Positions 38,633-47,209 are shown, counted from the stretch's first letter. The stretch is DNA of 64,000 nt from Avrilella dinanensis (GCF_002807015.1 NZ_NIPO01000001.1:1687604-1751603); one strand, 5' to 3'. The notes: a model not told the origin generated them from the letters alone. Translations and numbers: made by a program.

Positions 38633-38640
38633 TACCTTTG
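38633..38640 (+). promoter_or_regulatory. -7 element (TACCTTTG) of asnS
   Basis: A perfect match in the strong TACCTTTGC form, 40 bases before the asnS start codon and just downstream of the octamer arrays. Confidence 0.65.
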
Positions 38641-38680
38641 CAGGTATTTGTAAATTAGCAAAGATTAAAATATCATATAC

Positions 38681-40114
38681 ATGAAACATAGTTATGTCAT
38701 TGATTTGTTGGAAGGAACTCAGTTATTACAGGAAGTTACAGCAAAAGGCTGGGTAAGAGCTTTCAGAAACAATCAGTTTATCGCCTTGAATGACGGCTCT
38801 ACAATCAATAATATTCAATGTGTTCTCGAACTAGACGCTTTTGCTGAGGAAATTATCAGAAAAATCAGTGTAGGAGCTGCTATTGCCGTAAAAGGAACTT
38901 TGATTGAAAGCCAAGGCAAAGGACAAAAGTTTGAAATTCACGTAAAAGAATTAGAAGTTTTAGGCGAGTCTAATCCTGAAGAATACCCCATACAACCGAA
39001 AAAACATTCATTAGAGTTTTTGAGAGAAAATGCACATTTGCGTGTGCGAACAAATGCTTTTGGTGCCATCATGCGTGTACGCAGCACCTTGTCTTTTGCC
39101 GTGCATAAATATTTTCAGGAAAATGGTTTTTTCTATGTAAACACGCCAATCATCACTGGCTCTGATGCCGAAGGTGCCGGCGAAATGTTTCAGGTAACTT
39201 CTTTAGAAGTCGGAAACCCTCCAAGAGATGAAAATGGAAATATAGACTATTCGGAAGATTTTTTTGGAAAGGAAACCAATCTTACGGTATCCGGGCAGCT
39301 TGAAGCCGAAACCTATGCGATGGCATTGGGCAAAGTTTATACTTTCGGACCGACATTCCGGGCAGAAAATTCTAATACAACCCGCCATTTGGCTGAATTC
39401 TGGATGATTGAACCCGAAGTAGCTTTCAACACATTGGACGACAATATGGATTTGGCAGAAGACTTCATTAAATCAGTTGTTGGTTATGTAATGGAAAACT
39501 GCAAAGACGATATTGATTTTCTGGAAAAAAGACTTATCGAAGAAGAAAAATCAAAACCTCAAAACCAGCGAAGTGAAATGACGCTGACCGAAAAACTACG
39601 GTTTGTGGTTGAAAATAATTTCAAACGGGTTTCTTACACCGAAGCGATTGATATTTTAAAATCATCAAAACCGAATCGAAACAAGAAATTCAATTATATC
39701 ATTGAAGATTGGGGAGCAGATTTGCAAAGCGAGCACGAGCGATATCTGGTAGAAAAACACTTTAAATGTCCGGTAATTCTGTTTGATTATCCGGCAGATA
39801 TCAAAGCTTTCTATATGCGATTGAACGAAGACGGAAAAACCGTTCGGGCGATGGATATTCTTTTTCCGGGAATCGGCGAAATCGTTGGCGGCTCGCAAAG
39901 AGAAGAACGCTACAATGTTTTGGTAGAAAAAATGAAAGCCCTCAACATTCCCGAAGAAGAAATGTGGTGGTATCTCGATACCCGGAAATTCGGAACAGCC
40001 GTTCATTCAGGTTTCGGATTGGGGTTTGAAAGAATGGTGCTTTTCGTAACCGGAATGTCTAATATCAGAGATGTTATCCCTTATCCGAGAACACCAAAAA
40101 ATGCTGAGTTCTAA
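38681..40114 (+). CDS. asnS: Asparaginyl-tRNA synthetase
   Basis: A 477-aa class IIb aminoacyl-tRNA synthetase. The N-terminal OB-fold anticodon-binding domain occupies about residues 15-105 ([19 protein letters not shown]). Class II motif 2 is [21 protein letters not shown] and motif 3 [15 protein letters not shown]. The long insert at about 240-330 and the AsnRS-type [11 protein letters not shown] distinguish it from AspRS. It is transcribed alone, from a good promoter, and ends in a hairpin terminator. Confidence 0.97.
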   Translation: MKHSYVIDLLEGTQLLQEVTAKGWVRAFRNNQFIALNDGSTINNIQCVLELDAFAEEIIRKISVGAAIAVKGTLIESQGKGQKFEIHVKELEVLGESNPEEYPIQPKKHSLEFLRENAHLRVRTNAFGAIMRVRSTLSFAVHKYFQENGFFYVNTPIITGSDAEGAGEMFQVTSLEVGNPPRDENGNIDYSEDFFGKETNLTVSGQLEAETYAMALGKVYTFGPTFRAENSNTTRHLAEFWMIEPEVAFNTLDDNMDLAEDFIKSVVGYVMENCKDDIDFLEKRLIEEEKSKPQNQRSEMTLTEKLRFVVENNFKRVSYTEAIDILKSSKPNRNKKFNYIIEDWGADLQSEHERYLVEKHFKCPVILFDYPADIKAFYMRLNEDGKTVRAMDILFPGIGEIVGGSQREERYNVLVEKMKALNIPEEEMWWYLDTRKFGTAVHSGFGLGFERMVLFVTGMSNIRDVIPYPRTPKNAEF

Positions 40115-40120
40115 AATAAT

Positions 40121-40152
40121 AAAATCCCTTCTCTCAAATAAGAAGGGATTTT
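40121..40152 (+). terminator. asnS terminator
   Basis: AAAATCCCTTCT (40121-40132) pairs perfectly with AGAAGGGATTTT (40141-40152); T-rich bases follow. Confidence 0.9.
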
Positions 40153-40237
40153 TATTTCGTTACCAACCGTAAAGTTTTCAACAGCTTTGTAAGCTCTATT
40201 TTTAAGTTGTTTATGGCATTGCTTTATTCTAAATTAT

Positions 40238-41179
40238 TTACAAACTATAATTCAGACTAAAAGCCAGACGATAATTTGCTTCAACACGCCCTCCTGTCAA
40301 ATTTTGAGAAATCGGTAACATTGCATTTACGCCAAACGAAAATTTGTTATATCCAACCTCAACTCCAAGTTTACTAAAAAGAATATCTCCTTTCGTAAAT
40401 GGCACATCTTCTTTGTAATCCTGATTAGCTTGGTACGTTTCTCCTGCAATTCCAATTTGAGGAACAATCATCAAATTGTTAATAGTCGTATTATAAAACA
40501 ACGTACTTCCGTAATTAAACTGATTTCCGAATTGGTAATTTTTGTCATTTTCAGTTTTGAAAATATAACCTAAAGTAGTATTTAATCCGAATTTATTTTT
40601 TCGGATAATGTATTCGGTTGCCAAGTTATAATCCCAACTTCCTGTTCCTAACTGAAAACTCGGATTGACACTCCCGTTATTTGTATTGTTGTATTTACCT
40701 GTCGGAAGTTTCAACCCTGCTCCTACAAATACTTTGTGCTGAAAAACCGCACTGTCATTTTTGGTCTGGAAAACATTGTAGAAAGCTATAATTGTCATAT
40801 CTCCAATTCCGTTTAAACTTTGAGAGGCTGTTGCTTTTTCTCTACCTAAAAAGTGGTAGGGAACCAAAGCCATAACTTCAATTTTTTCTGTTACAGGAAT
40901 TCTTCCCCAAAGCTGAATTGTATTGAAATTCTCATCTATCCAAGGAGAATTATTGAATACGCCATCGCGACTTTTATAACTTTGATACATATAGCGAACG
41001 CCTGCAAATCTTTCGCTTAACATTGAATTGAACCCCATACTTCCTCCGCTTGCAGAACAGCCACAGGCATCGCAATCTTCGAGAAATTCAGGATTTTTGT
41101 ATTTCGGATAAGGATTGTCGTTATTGGAATATCCGTTAAATGTGATACAAAAAAGTATCAATAAAAAAATATTTTTCAT
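40238..41179 (-). CDS. Outer-membrane barrel (transporter-like) of the MbnP/MbnH locus
   Basis: A 313-aa protein with a signal peptide (MKNIFLLILFCITFNGYSNN). The mature N-terminus has a cysteine motif, CDACGCSASGGSMGF, which looks suited to metal or haem binding. The rest alternates short amphipathic beta strands (MALVPYHFLGRE, GAGLKLPTGKYN, LAFSLNYSL at the C-terminus), typical of a barrel that inserts into the outer membrane; the final aromatic/Leu strand fits BAM recognition. It starts 6 bases after the stop codon of the di-haem gene and so belongs to that operon. It may pass copper or another metal. Family assignment is from memory and context. Confidence 0.75.
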   Translation of the reverse strand: MKNIFLLILFCITFNGYSNNDNPYPKYKNPEFLEDCDACGCSASGGSMGFNSMLSERFAGVRYMYQSYKSRDGVFNNSPWIDENFNTIQLWGRIPVTEKIEVMALVPYHFLGREKATASQSLNGIGDMTIIAFYNVFQTKNDSAVFQHKVFVGAGLKLPTGKYNNTNNGSVNPSFQLGTGSWDYNLATEYIIRKNKFGLNTTLGYIFKTENDKNYQFGNQFNYGSTLFYNTTINNLMIVPQIGIAGETYQANQDYKEDVPFTKGDILFSKLGVEVGYNKFSFGVNAMLPISQNLTGGRVEANYRLAFSLNYSL

Positions 41180-41185
41180 TTTGAT

Positions 41186-42244
41186 TTATGTTTGATGATA
41201 AAAAAGTGGGTTATTGATGAATTTTTCATCAGTTAATGTTTTCAGAAACGAAATAATCGCCTCTTTTTCTTCTTGAGTCAAAGGAATCCCAGGTGTTTGG
41301 TGCTGTTGCATAAGCGGGTCAAGATTTTGGGTGTTCTGAACTCCGTTAGAATAAAAGTTCAAAACCGATTCCAATGAGCCAAAACGTCCGTCGTGCATAT
41401 ACGGAGCTGTGAGCTCCACATTCCTCAGACTCGGAACTTTAAATTTATAACGGTCTTCGGGAAATCCCGTTACGGTTTCCCTTCCTAAATCGTTCAAATT
41501 CGGATTTATAGGAAGTCCGTTATTTCGGAAAGAATTATCCGTAAAAATATCTGTCGAATGACACGAAGCACAATGATTCTGAAACAGAGCCAAACCTTGT
41601 AATTCCTGCGAAGTAAGACTTCCTCCCGTTTCGTTTCGGACATATTTATCATATTTGGAATCAGCCGAAATCATTACGGTCATAAATTGAGCTAAAGCAT
41701 TCAACAAATTAGCGGAAGTTATTTCTTCATTTTCAAAAGCTCCTTTAAACATTCTGACGTATTGCGAATCCTGTTTCAGTTTCGCAATAATATTCGATAA
41801 GTTTTCGTCCATTTCCACAGGATTGTGAATCGGAACTATCGAAAGCATCTGAATGCTGTTGGAGGCTCCGTCATAAAAATATTCCGACTGAAAAATCATA
41901 TTCTGAACAGCAGGAGTATTCCTTGTACCGATTAAATTGTCTATTCCGTGACTGAAATCGTGTCCGTGATGTGTAAATGCGTTCTGTTGTTCGTGGCAAA
42001 AAGCACAAGAAATAGTATTATCTCTCGATAATCGGGCATCATAAAACAGCTTTCTTCCCAAAGCCACCCCGTTTTCGGTAGGATAATTATTGTCAACATC
42101 CTGAAGAACATCAGGAAAGTTTGACGGAATTACCAAATCAAACGGATAATCTGCAGGTATTTCCTGATAATCATCATTATTGCACGAAAAAAACAGAAAA
42201 ACAAAACACGACAGAATTAAAAATTTTATCTTTTTCATTTTCAT
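41186..42244 (-). CDS. Di-haem cytochrome c peroxidase / MauG-MbnH-type lipoprotein
   Basis: A 352-aa secreted di-haem protein. The signal ends in FFSCNND (lipobox Cys21). Two CXXCH haem sites are present: CAFCH at residues 80-84 and CASCH at 225-229. The spacing, KLFYDARLSRDNTISCAFCHEQ, the His-rich HHGHDFSHG loop and YMHDGRFGSLESVLNFYSNG are those of bacterial cytochrome c peroxidases and MauG/MbnH enzymes. In MbnH systems the di-haem enzyme oxidises a Trp of MbnP to kynurenine. Its neighbour is an MbnP gene, which favours the MbnH reading over a peroxide-detoxifying CcpA. The start could also be 42238. The MITE-like element ends 8 bases before the start codon. Confidence 0.88.
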   Translation of the reverse strand: MKMKKIKFLILSCFVFLFFSCNNDDYQEIPADYPFDLVIPSNFPDVLQDVDNNYPTENGVALGRKLFYDARLSRDNTISCAFCHEQQNAFTHHGHDFSHGIDNLIGTRNTPAVQNMIFQSEYFYDGASNSIQMLSIVPIHNPVEMDENLSNIIAKLKQDSQYVRMFKGAFENEEITSANLLNALAQFMTVMISADSKYDKYVRNETGGSLTSQELQGLALFQNHCASCHSTDIFTDNSFRNNGLPINPNLNDLGRETVTGFPEDRYKFKVPSLRNVELTAPYMHDGRFGSLESVLNFYSNGVQNTQNLDPLMQQHQTPGIPLTQEEKEAIISFLKTLTDEKFINNPLFYHQT

Positions 42245-42252
42245 TAGTTTTA

Positions 42253-42415
42253 AGAGCCTGTTTAAAATTTATCTAATAATTTGTTTATGTTTCTTTTTGG
42301 TCATAACTGCGTTAAATTTTAAAACGATAGCTCTTGCTATCCTTTAAAAATTTGCCTTGTTCTACCTCAAAAATAACCTATAAACATTTTTACAATACAA
42401 ATTTAAACAGGCTCT
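42253..42415. mobile_element. MITE-like element, 163 bp
   Basis: Perfect 14-bp terminal inverted repeats, AGAGCCTGTTTAAA at 42253-42266 and its complement at 42402-42415. The inside is AT-rich, without an ORF, and has a central hairpin GATAGC-TCT-TGCTATC. No clear target duplication. A perfect -7 box (TAAATTTG) lies in the right terminal repeat, oriented toward the di-haem gene. Confidence 0.8.
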
Positions 42416-42448
42416 AAACTTCACGGATTTTGAAAACCCGTGAAGTTT
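42416..42448 (-). terminator. Hairpin downstream of mbnP
   Basis: AAACTTCACGG (42416-42426) and CCGTGAAGTTT (42438-42448) form a perfect 11-bp stem, 13 bases after the mbnP stop codon. The T tract expected on the minus strand is replaced by the MITE end, so termination may be incomplete. Confidence 0.65.
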
Positions 42449-42461
42449 CCTGAAAAATCAA

Positions 42462-43286
42462 TTAGTCGTGATGATTTCCTGAACCGTTATGAACGTGGTC
42501 AACAACAAACATCTGCAATGTGTTTTCTGCAATTTTAATGAGATTTTCGCCTCCCATTATACTCGCATTGGTTCCTGCAGGATTCAGATTATCAAACAAA
42601 ACAATTTTGTTTACTCCGTCGGCAATTTTATTGGCATCGGTAATTATGTGAATACTCGGTTTTTCGTCCTGACGAACTCTTGCCGTTGTCGGTAAATCAA
42701 GCGTAACTTCTCTGTAATTGTCCGTAGCGGTATTGCTCCCTTGATGAATCTGAAAGTTTTTTGGCTCGGAATTATTAGACGAAGTAAATGTTCCTTCAAA
42801 ATTGATAAAACGGTATCCCGTACTCCAAGTCCAAGTCAGATGATGTTGTGAAGCATAATTCCAAAATTCCTGTTGGGCTGTTTCGCCCTCCAAATATCTT
42901 TGGTTATCAACGCCGATTCCGAATTTCACTTTAGTATAATCTCCACTCGGAATATTCTCTAAATGCAATGTATTGATGTTGCTTTCTTCACTGACTACAA
43001 AATAACTTTTTTCTTTCGGATAAACAAACTCACTACCGTCTGCCTTTATAAAAACAATATTACTGATGATGTAGTTAAAACGATTGATAGTCAGTGTTTC
43101 TTCGTTTGAATTCGTGTAAGAACTTCCTAAAACAAGAGCATCTCCGTTTACTCCGTTATCAAAATAAAGTTCTGCCTCTCCGAAAGTTCCGTCAACATTT
43201 CCTCCCGAATTATCGTCAGAAGAACAAGAAGTTAATAATCCGAAAAAAGCCGTAGCCGTAAATATATTTTTTATGATAGATTTCAT
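42462..43286 (-). CDS. MbnP-family copper-binding lipoprotein
   Basis: A 274-aa secreted protein. The signal ends in GLLTSCSSDD (lipobox Cys21), so it is probably anchored to a membrane facing the periplasm or surface. The MbnP hallmark lies at about residues 140-165: W142, then W152 and W154 in HHLTWTWSTGYRFINFEG. In studied MbnP proteins a Trp is converted to kynurenine by MbnH and contributes to Cu(I) binding together with His. Many His residues occur elsewhere, including the C-terminal DHVHNGSGNHHD, which may hold metal. The domain begins with beta strands (EAELYFDNGVNGDALVLGSS). The di-haem partner is downstream on the same strand. Confidence 0.85.
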   Translation of the reverse strand: MKSIIKNIFTATAFFGLLTSCSSDDNSGGNVDGTFGEAELYFDNGVNGDALVLGSSYTNSNEETLTINRFNYIISNIVFIKADGSEFVYPKEKSYFVVSEESNINTLHLENIPSGDYTKVKFGIGVDNQRYLEGETAQQEFWNYASQHHLTWTWSTGYRFINFEGTFTSSNNSEPKNFQIHQGSNTATDNYREVTLDLPTTARVRQDEKPSIHIITDANKIADGVNKIVLFDNLNPAGTNASIMGGENLIKIAENTLQMFVVDHVHNGSGNHHD

Positions 43287-43394
43287 TTTAATGTATGTTT
43301 AATTTTAAAAAATGATATGATAATTCGTGTGAAACAGATTGAAAAACAATGCTTCACAAAAGATGAGTTTACAACTCAGTTTTAAATTAAAAAA

Positions 43395-43763
43395 TCAAAC
43401 AACGGGAGGATGAAAGACCGAAATCGTTTCAGTATATAAATAAAGATTATTGTACGCCGAATTTATTTTAGGTTGCAACCCTGAAACAAAAATGTGTTCT
43501 ATGCAAATTTCTTTCGCTTCATCAAGAAATATGATATTTGTTTCTACTGAAAAATGTTTTTTATCTTGACCACTTTCAGGATTGTCTGAAGCTTTTGCCA
43601 TTTCTTTCATCAAATGGCATTTTCCGTTACATTTTAATTCGGGTTTGTCTTTATTGACGCAAAGTTCATTTTTAATATAATCATAAAAAACCACATACTC
43701 CACAAGCGGTAGTATCGGTTTAAAAAGCATAAACCACGCTAATATGACTATAAAATTTTTCAC
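43395..43763 (-). CDS. Small Cys/His membrane-anchored protein of the MbnP locus
   Basis: A 122-aa protein. The start codon is GTG at 43763 (MKNFIVILAWFMLFKPILP), giving an N-terminal hydrophobic anchor. The rest is soluble and includes KCNGKCHLMKEMAK, a CxxxCH motif followed by Met, resembling soft-metal ligands, plus a further Cys in EAKEICIEH. It lies 108 bases upstream of mbnP on the same strand, and a perfect -7 box sits 5 bases before the start. I do not recognise a named family; similar small CxxxC proteins recur near metal loci in Bacteroidota. Function unknown, metal handling inferred. Confidence 0.7.
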   Translation of the reverse strand: MKNFIVILAWFMLFKPILPLVEYVVFYDYIKNELCVNKDKPELKCNGKCHLMKEMAKASDNPESGQDKKHFSVETNIIFLDEAKEICIEHIFVSGLQPKINSAYNNLYLYTETISVFHPPVV

Positions 43764-43768
43764 GTGTA

Positions 43769-43776
43769 CAAAATTA
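43769..43776 (-). promoter_or_regulatory. -7 element (TAATTTTG) of the metal locus
   Basis: A perfect TAnnTTTG match ending 5 bases before the GTG start codon, so the transcript may be leaderless. It is the most likely promoter for the small Cys/His gene and possibly mbnP. Confidence 0.5.
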
Positions 43777-43924
43777 CATAAATTATAATTGAGGGTCAGC
43801 TTTTACAGCAAAAATTTAGCGGAAAATACAAAAAAATTTAACCGCAATAATCTTACTCAAAATAGATAAATTAAAAAAAAGTGTTAATGCTTGTTTTAAA
43901 TATTCCACAACATTTATTTTTTGC

Positions 43925-43932
43925 TAAATTTG
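43925..43932 (+). promoter_or_regulatory. -7 element (TAAATTTG) of rpoN
   Basis: A perfect TAnnTTTG match 48 bases before the rpoN start codon. Confidence 0.6.
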
Positions 43933-43980
43933 GGAAGATAATTAGCTTAGGAAAATACACATATTTATAGGTAGCACTGT

Positions 43981-45435
43981 ATGTTAAAACAAAATTTACA
44001 ATTAAAATTAGCCCAAAAGCTGTCGCCACAGCAAATTCAATTGATGAAGCTCATTCAATTGCCTACTTTGGCTTTTGAACAAAGGCTCAAAGAAGAGATG
44101 GTGGAAAATCCGGCGTTGGAATCGGGTAAAGAAGAACAGGAAAATACAGACGATTTCGGCGAGCAGGAGTATGAAGATTACGACAGCGAACGCATTGATG
44201 CCGAAGATATCAACATTGACGAATACCTGAGCGATGACGAAACACCCGATTATAAATACAAAACCAATAATTACAGCGATGATGACGAAGACACTTTCAC
44301 TCCAATAGTTGCACAGGCAAGTTTTCATCAGGATTTATTGAATCAGCTGAATACATTTGTGCTTGACGACCGAAAGTTTGAAATCGCCGAATTTCTAATT
44401 GGTAGTATTGATGACACGGGTTATCTTCGCCGGGATATTCAGGATATTGTCGATGATATGGCGTTCACACAAGGTGTTTATACCGATGAGAAAACAGTAG
44501 AAGAAATATTGACACAATATATTCAGGAGCTTGAGCCGGCAGGAGTCGGAGCGAGAAATCTGCAGGAATGTTTGCTGTTGCAACTCAAACGGAAAACACC
44601 AAGTCTGTCCATAGATTCAGCAACGGATATTGTTGAAAATCAATTTGAAGCGTTTACCAAAAAGCACTATGACAAACTGCTGAGCAAATACGAAATTTCA
44701 CAGGAACAGTTACGGGAAGCAATTAATGAAATCGAAAAGCTCAACCCGAAACCCGGCAGTTCGTATTCGAGCAACAAAATCATTGAACACGTTATTCCCG
44801 ATTTTACCATCAAAATTATAGATGGCGAGCTGGAATTATCCATCAACGGACGTAACGCTCCGGAATTGCACGTATCGAGGGAATACCAGAATATGTTTGA
44901 GGCTTATAAAGAATCGAGCAATAAATCGGAATCGCAGAAAGATGCCGTACAGTTTATTAAGCAAAAACTCGACGGTGCCAAATGGTTTATCGAAGCCATC
45001 AAGCAACGGCAGGAAACGCTGTATGTAACAATGACCGCGATTATGGATTATCAGCAAGAATATTTTTTAGATGGCGACGAAACTAAAATCCGTCCGATGA
45101 TTCTAAAAGATATTGCAGACCGTGTTGGATTGGATATTTCGACCATATCCCGGGTGGCAAACAGCAAATATGTGGAAACGCCCTACGGAACAAAACTACT
45201 GAAAGACTTTTTCTCGGAAGCAATGATTAACGACCAGGGCGAGGAAATTTCGACTATCGAAATCAAACGGGCATTGCAGAATATCATTGACGACGAAGAT
45301 AAACAAAAACCGCTCCCGGACGATAAACTGGCAGAATTACTGAAAGAAAAAGGTTATCCGATTGCCCGGCGAACAGTAGCGAAATATCGCGAACAACTGA
45401 ACATACCGGTGGCAAGAATGCGTAAAAAAATATGA
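43981..45435 (+). CDS. rpoN: RNA polymerase sigma-54 factor
   Basis: A 484-aa sigma-N. Region I is Gln/Leu-rich (KLSPQQIQLMKLIQLP), an acidic region II follows (about 45-110), and the core-binding domain and helix-turn-helix come next (LKDIADRVGLDISTISRVANS). The RpoN box is ARRTVAKYREQL at the C-terminus. It is upstream of a small membrane protein gene with only 4 bases between. No bacterial enhancer-binding protein (AAA+ activator) is encoded in this window. Confidence 0.97.
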   Translation: MLKQNLQLKLAQKLSPQQIQLMKLIQLPTLAFEQRLKEEMVENPALESGKEEQENTDDFGEQEYEDYDSERIDAEDINIDEYLSDDETPDYKYKTNNYSDDDEDTFTPIVAQASFHQDLLNQLNTFVLDDRKFEIAEFLIGSIDDTGYLRRDIQDIVDDMAFTQGVYTDEKTVEEILTQYIQELEPAGVGARNLQECLLLQLKRKTPSLSIDSATDIVENQFEAFTKKHYDKLLSKYEISQEQLREAINEIEKLNPKPGSSYSSNKIIEHVIPDFTIKIIDGELELSINGRNAPELHVSREYQNMFEAYKESSNKSESQKDAVQFIKQKLDGAKWFIEAIKQRQETLYVTMTAIMDYQQEYFLDGDETKIRPMILKDIADRVGLDISTISRVANSKYVETPYGTKLLKDFFSEAMINDQGEEISTIEIKRALQNIIDDEDKQKPLPDDKLAELLKEKGYPIARRTVAKYREQLNIPVARMRKKI

Positions 45436-45439
45436 TTCC

Positions 45440-46054
45440 TTGAGAAAGATAATCGACATATTCTCCTATTTGTTTCATCCTGTGTTGATGCCAACCATTA
45501 CCACAGGATTTTATTTTTATATTACCCGGTATTATTATCCGGCTCAGGAATTGTTAATTGTTCTTTTTCAAGTATTTGTCACAACTTTTTTACTACCGGT
45601 ATCTGTTTATTTATTCCTGAAATCTACCAGAGTTCTCAAATCAGGCATTATGGTAAAACGCAATACCGAGCGTTTGTTGCCCATAATGATGAATGTGCTG
45701 TTAATCGGTTTTCTGGTGTTTGTTATCCTAAAGTCTAACCCTAATTTGGAGCTAAAAAAGTACCTGATTGCTTACAGTTTTTCCTATATTATTGCTTTCG
45801 GATTTGTGATGCTAAAGAAAAAAGTGAGTATCCACATGCTCAGTTTTGTCGCTATGATTCCGTTTGTGATGAATACTTCCATTGCAGTAAAGCATTTTCC
45901 ATTGCTCACGTTGAGTTTGGTTATCTTATTAACCGGTATTGTTGCAAGTTCCCGGCTATCTTTGCGGGCTCACACGCATACTGAAATTGTACAGGGAATG
46001 ATTATCGGGCTTATACCTCAACTGGCGATTTTTTATTTGGGCAGTTTGTTTTAA
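45440..46054 (+). CDS. Polytopic membrane protein downstream of rpoN
   Basis: A 204-aa protein with about six membrane helices. TTG at 45440 (MRKIIDIFSYLFHPVLMPTI) is the start: no ATG is available before residue 17, and the spacing from the rpoN stop suggests coupled translation. The sequence ends with HTHTEIVQGMIIGLIPQLAI, reminiscent of PAP2-like or DUF-type membrane proteins with a conserved His-x-His near the last helices, but no phosphatase motif is complete. It is a conserved neighbour of rpoN in flavobacteria as far as I recall. Function unknown. Confidence 0.8.
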   Translation: MRKIIDIFSYLFHPVLMPTITTGFYFYITRYYYPAQELLIVLFQVFVTTFLLPVSVYLFLKSTRVLKSGIMVKRNTERLLPIMMNVLLIGFLVFVILKSNPNLELKKYLIAYSFSYIIAFGFVMLKKKVSIHMLSFVAMIPFVMNTSIAVKHFPLLTLSLVILLTGIVASSRLSLRAHTHTEIVQGMIIGLIPQLAIFYLGSLF

Positions 46055-46070
46055 GGCATAATAATAAAGT

Positions 46071-46359
46071 TTACTTTTGGGTATGTAAAAAAGGCATAAA
46101 AATCATCACAAAAATAGTGGTTATCGAAATGATTAATGGAAGAATATATTGCTTTTCCCAGGCAAATTTGCCTTTTGCCCAAAACACAATGGCTACAATC
46201 GGCAAAATAAAAGTTGCCAAGACTGCCAAAATTGATGTCAATTCATAAATCGCACCAGCCATAGGGTGTATTATAAACATCAACAACTTTGGTTATCATC
46301 CAGTAAGTTAAAAACACTAATGTAGCGATTAATAAATTTTTATTTCTTTTTTCCATCAT
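46071..46359 (-). pseudogene. Frameshifted small membrane protein gene
   Basis: Two overlapping minus-strand frames seem to be parts of one gene. The first starts at 46359 or 46356 (MMEKRNKNLLIATLVFLTYW, continuing VVDVYNTP) and runs into a stop at 46243-46245. The second, in another frame, continues MAGAIYELTSILAVLATFIL and ends at 46071. Removing one T at the CCCTATGG junction (about 46263) gives a continuous protein of about 95 aa with three membrane helices. Either a real frameshift or a base error. Alternatively the second part is translated alone from an internal ATG at 46262 or 46286. Confidence 0.6.
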
Positions 46360-46367
46360 TTAATTAT

Positions 46368-46751
46368 TTACAATTCACTAGCGACACGCCACAATACACC
46401 TGAAGGATCAACGAACGTAAAATCACGCATACCCCATGCTCTATTTTCTGGTTGAGTCAGTTGCAAAGGGTGTGAAAATTGAGAAGAAACACGAGTTAGA
46501 TGCTGCCACCAGTCATCCACATAACCTACCAAAAGGTGCATCATAAAATTCTCTGCTAACGTTTGTTCATAGAAATTTTGCAACAAAAAACTAAAGTTTT
46601 GACAACGCATTAATGACAACTGCTCATTACTCCATACTAACTCAAAACCAATCGCTTGATAAAATTCCAAAGCAATTGTGTAATCCTTGGCAGGAACAAA
46701 CGTTTTGAGTGATTGTACCGTAAGATTCAAAGAAGAACTATTACTCATCAT
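46368..46751 (-). CDS. VOC-superfamily (glyoxalase-like) protein
   Basis: A 127-aa single-module VOC protein. SLKTFVPAKDYTIALEFYQA is the N-terminal strand-helix, FMMHLLVGYVDDWWQHL an internal strand with an invariant-like Trp pair, and RAWGMRDFTFVDPSGVLWRV the C-terminal module with the DPxG signature. The role is unknown. Its start lies 3 bases after the coaD stop codon, so it is probably in the ddl-coaD transcript. Confidence 0.85.
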   Translation of the reverse strand: MMSNSSSLNLTVQSLKTFVPAKDYTIALEFYQAIGFELVWSNEQLSLMRCQNFSFLLQNFYEQTLAENFMMHLLVGYVDDWWQHLTRVSSQFSHPLQLTQPENRAWGMRDFTFVDPSGVLWRVASEL

Positions 46752-46754
46752 ATC

Positions 46755-47207
46755 TTAAATTTTTACCACCGATGGAACCAACTTACTATAATCACCATTA
46801 TTTTTGATAAAATCCCGGACGATGCTTGAACTGATAAAAGACGTACTTGCCGACGTGAGTAAAAACACCGTTTCAATTCCGGCTACAAAACGATTGGCAT
46901 GAGCAATAGCTTTTTCAAACTCAAAGTCGGCTGGGTTTCGCAAACCCCTCAACAGAAAATTAGCTTGTTTTTCGTAAAAATAATCTATGGTCAATCCGGA
47001 ATAAGTGTCCACCACCACTTTGGGTTCGTGAGCAAAAGTTTCTTCGATAAACCTTTTTCTGTGTTCCAAATCGAACATATATTTTTTCTCGGTATTGATT
47101 CCGATAGCGATAACAATTTCGTCAAACAACGGCAATGCCCGGTTGATGATATCGACATGCCCGTTGGTAATCGGGTCAAAAGACCCCGGAAATACAGCTC
47201 TTCTCAT
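46755..47207 (-). CDS. coaD: Phosphopantetheine adenylyltransferase
   Basis: The penultimate step of coenzyme A synthesis, making dephospho-CoA from 4'-phosphopantetheine and ATP. The 150-aa enzyme has the nucleotidyltransferase motif AVFPGSFDPITNGHVDII (T/HxGH), the LLRGLRNPADFEFE substrate-site segment and the SSSIVRDF C-terminal motif. It is 2 bases downstream of ddl on the minus strand. Confidence 0.97.
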   Translation of the reverse strand: MRRAVFPGSFDPITNGHVDIINRALPLFDEIVIAIGINTEKKYMFDLEHRKRFIEETFAHEPKVVVDTYSGLTIDYFYEKQANFLLRGLRNPADFEFEKAIAHANRFVAGIETVFLLTSASTSFISSSIVRDFIKNNGDYSKLVPSVVKI

Positions 47208-47209
47208 GA

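Noticed and set aside
41186..42244. Simple peroxide-detoxifying cytochrome c peroxidase
   Set aside because: Not excluded by its own sequence, but the adjoining MbnP-type gene makes an MbnH role more likely.
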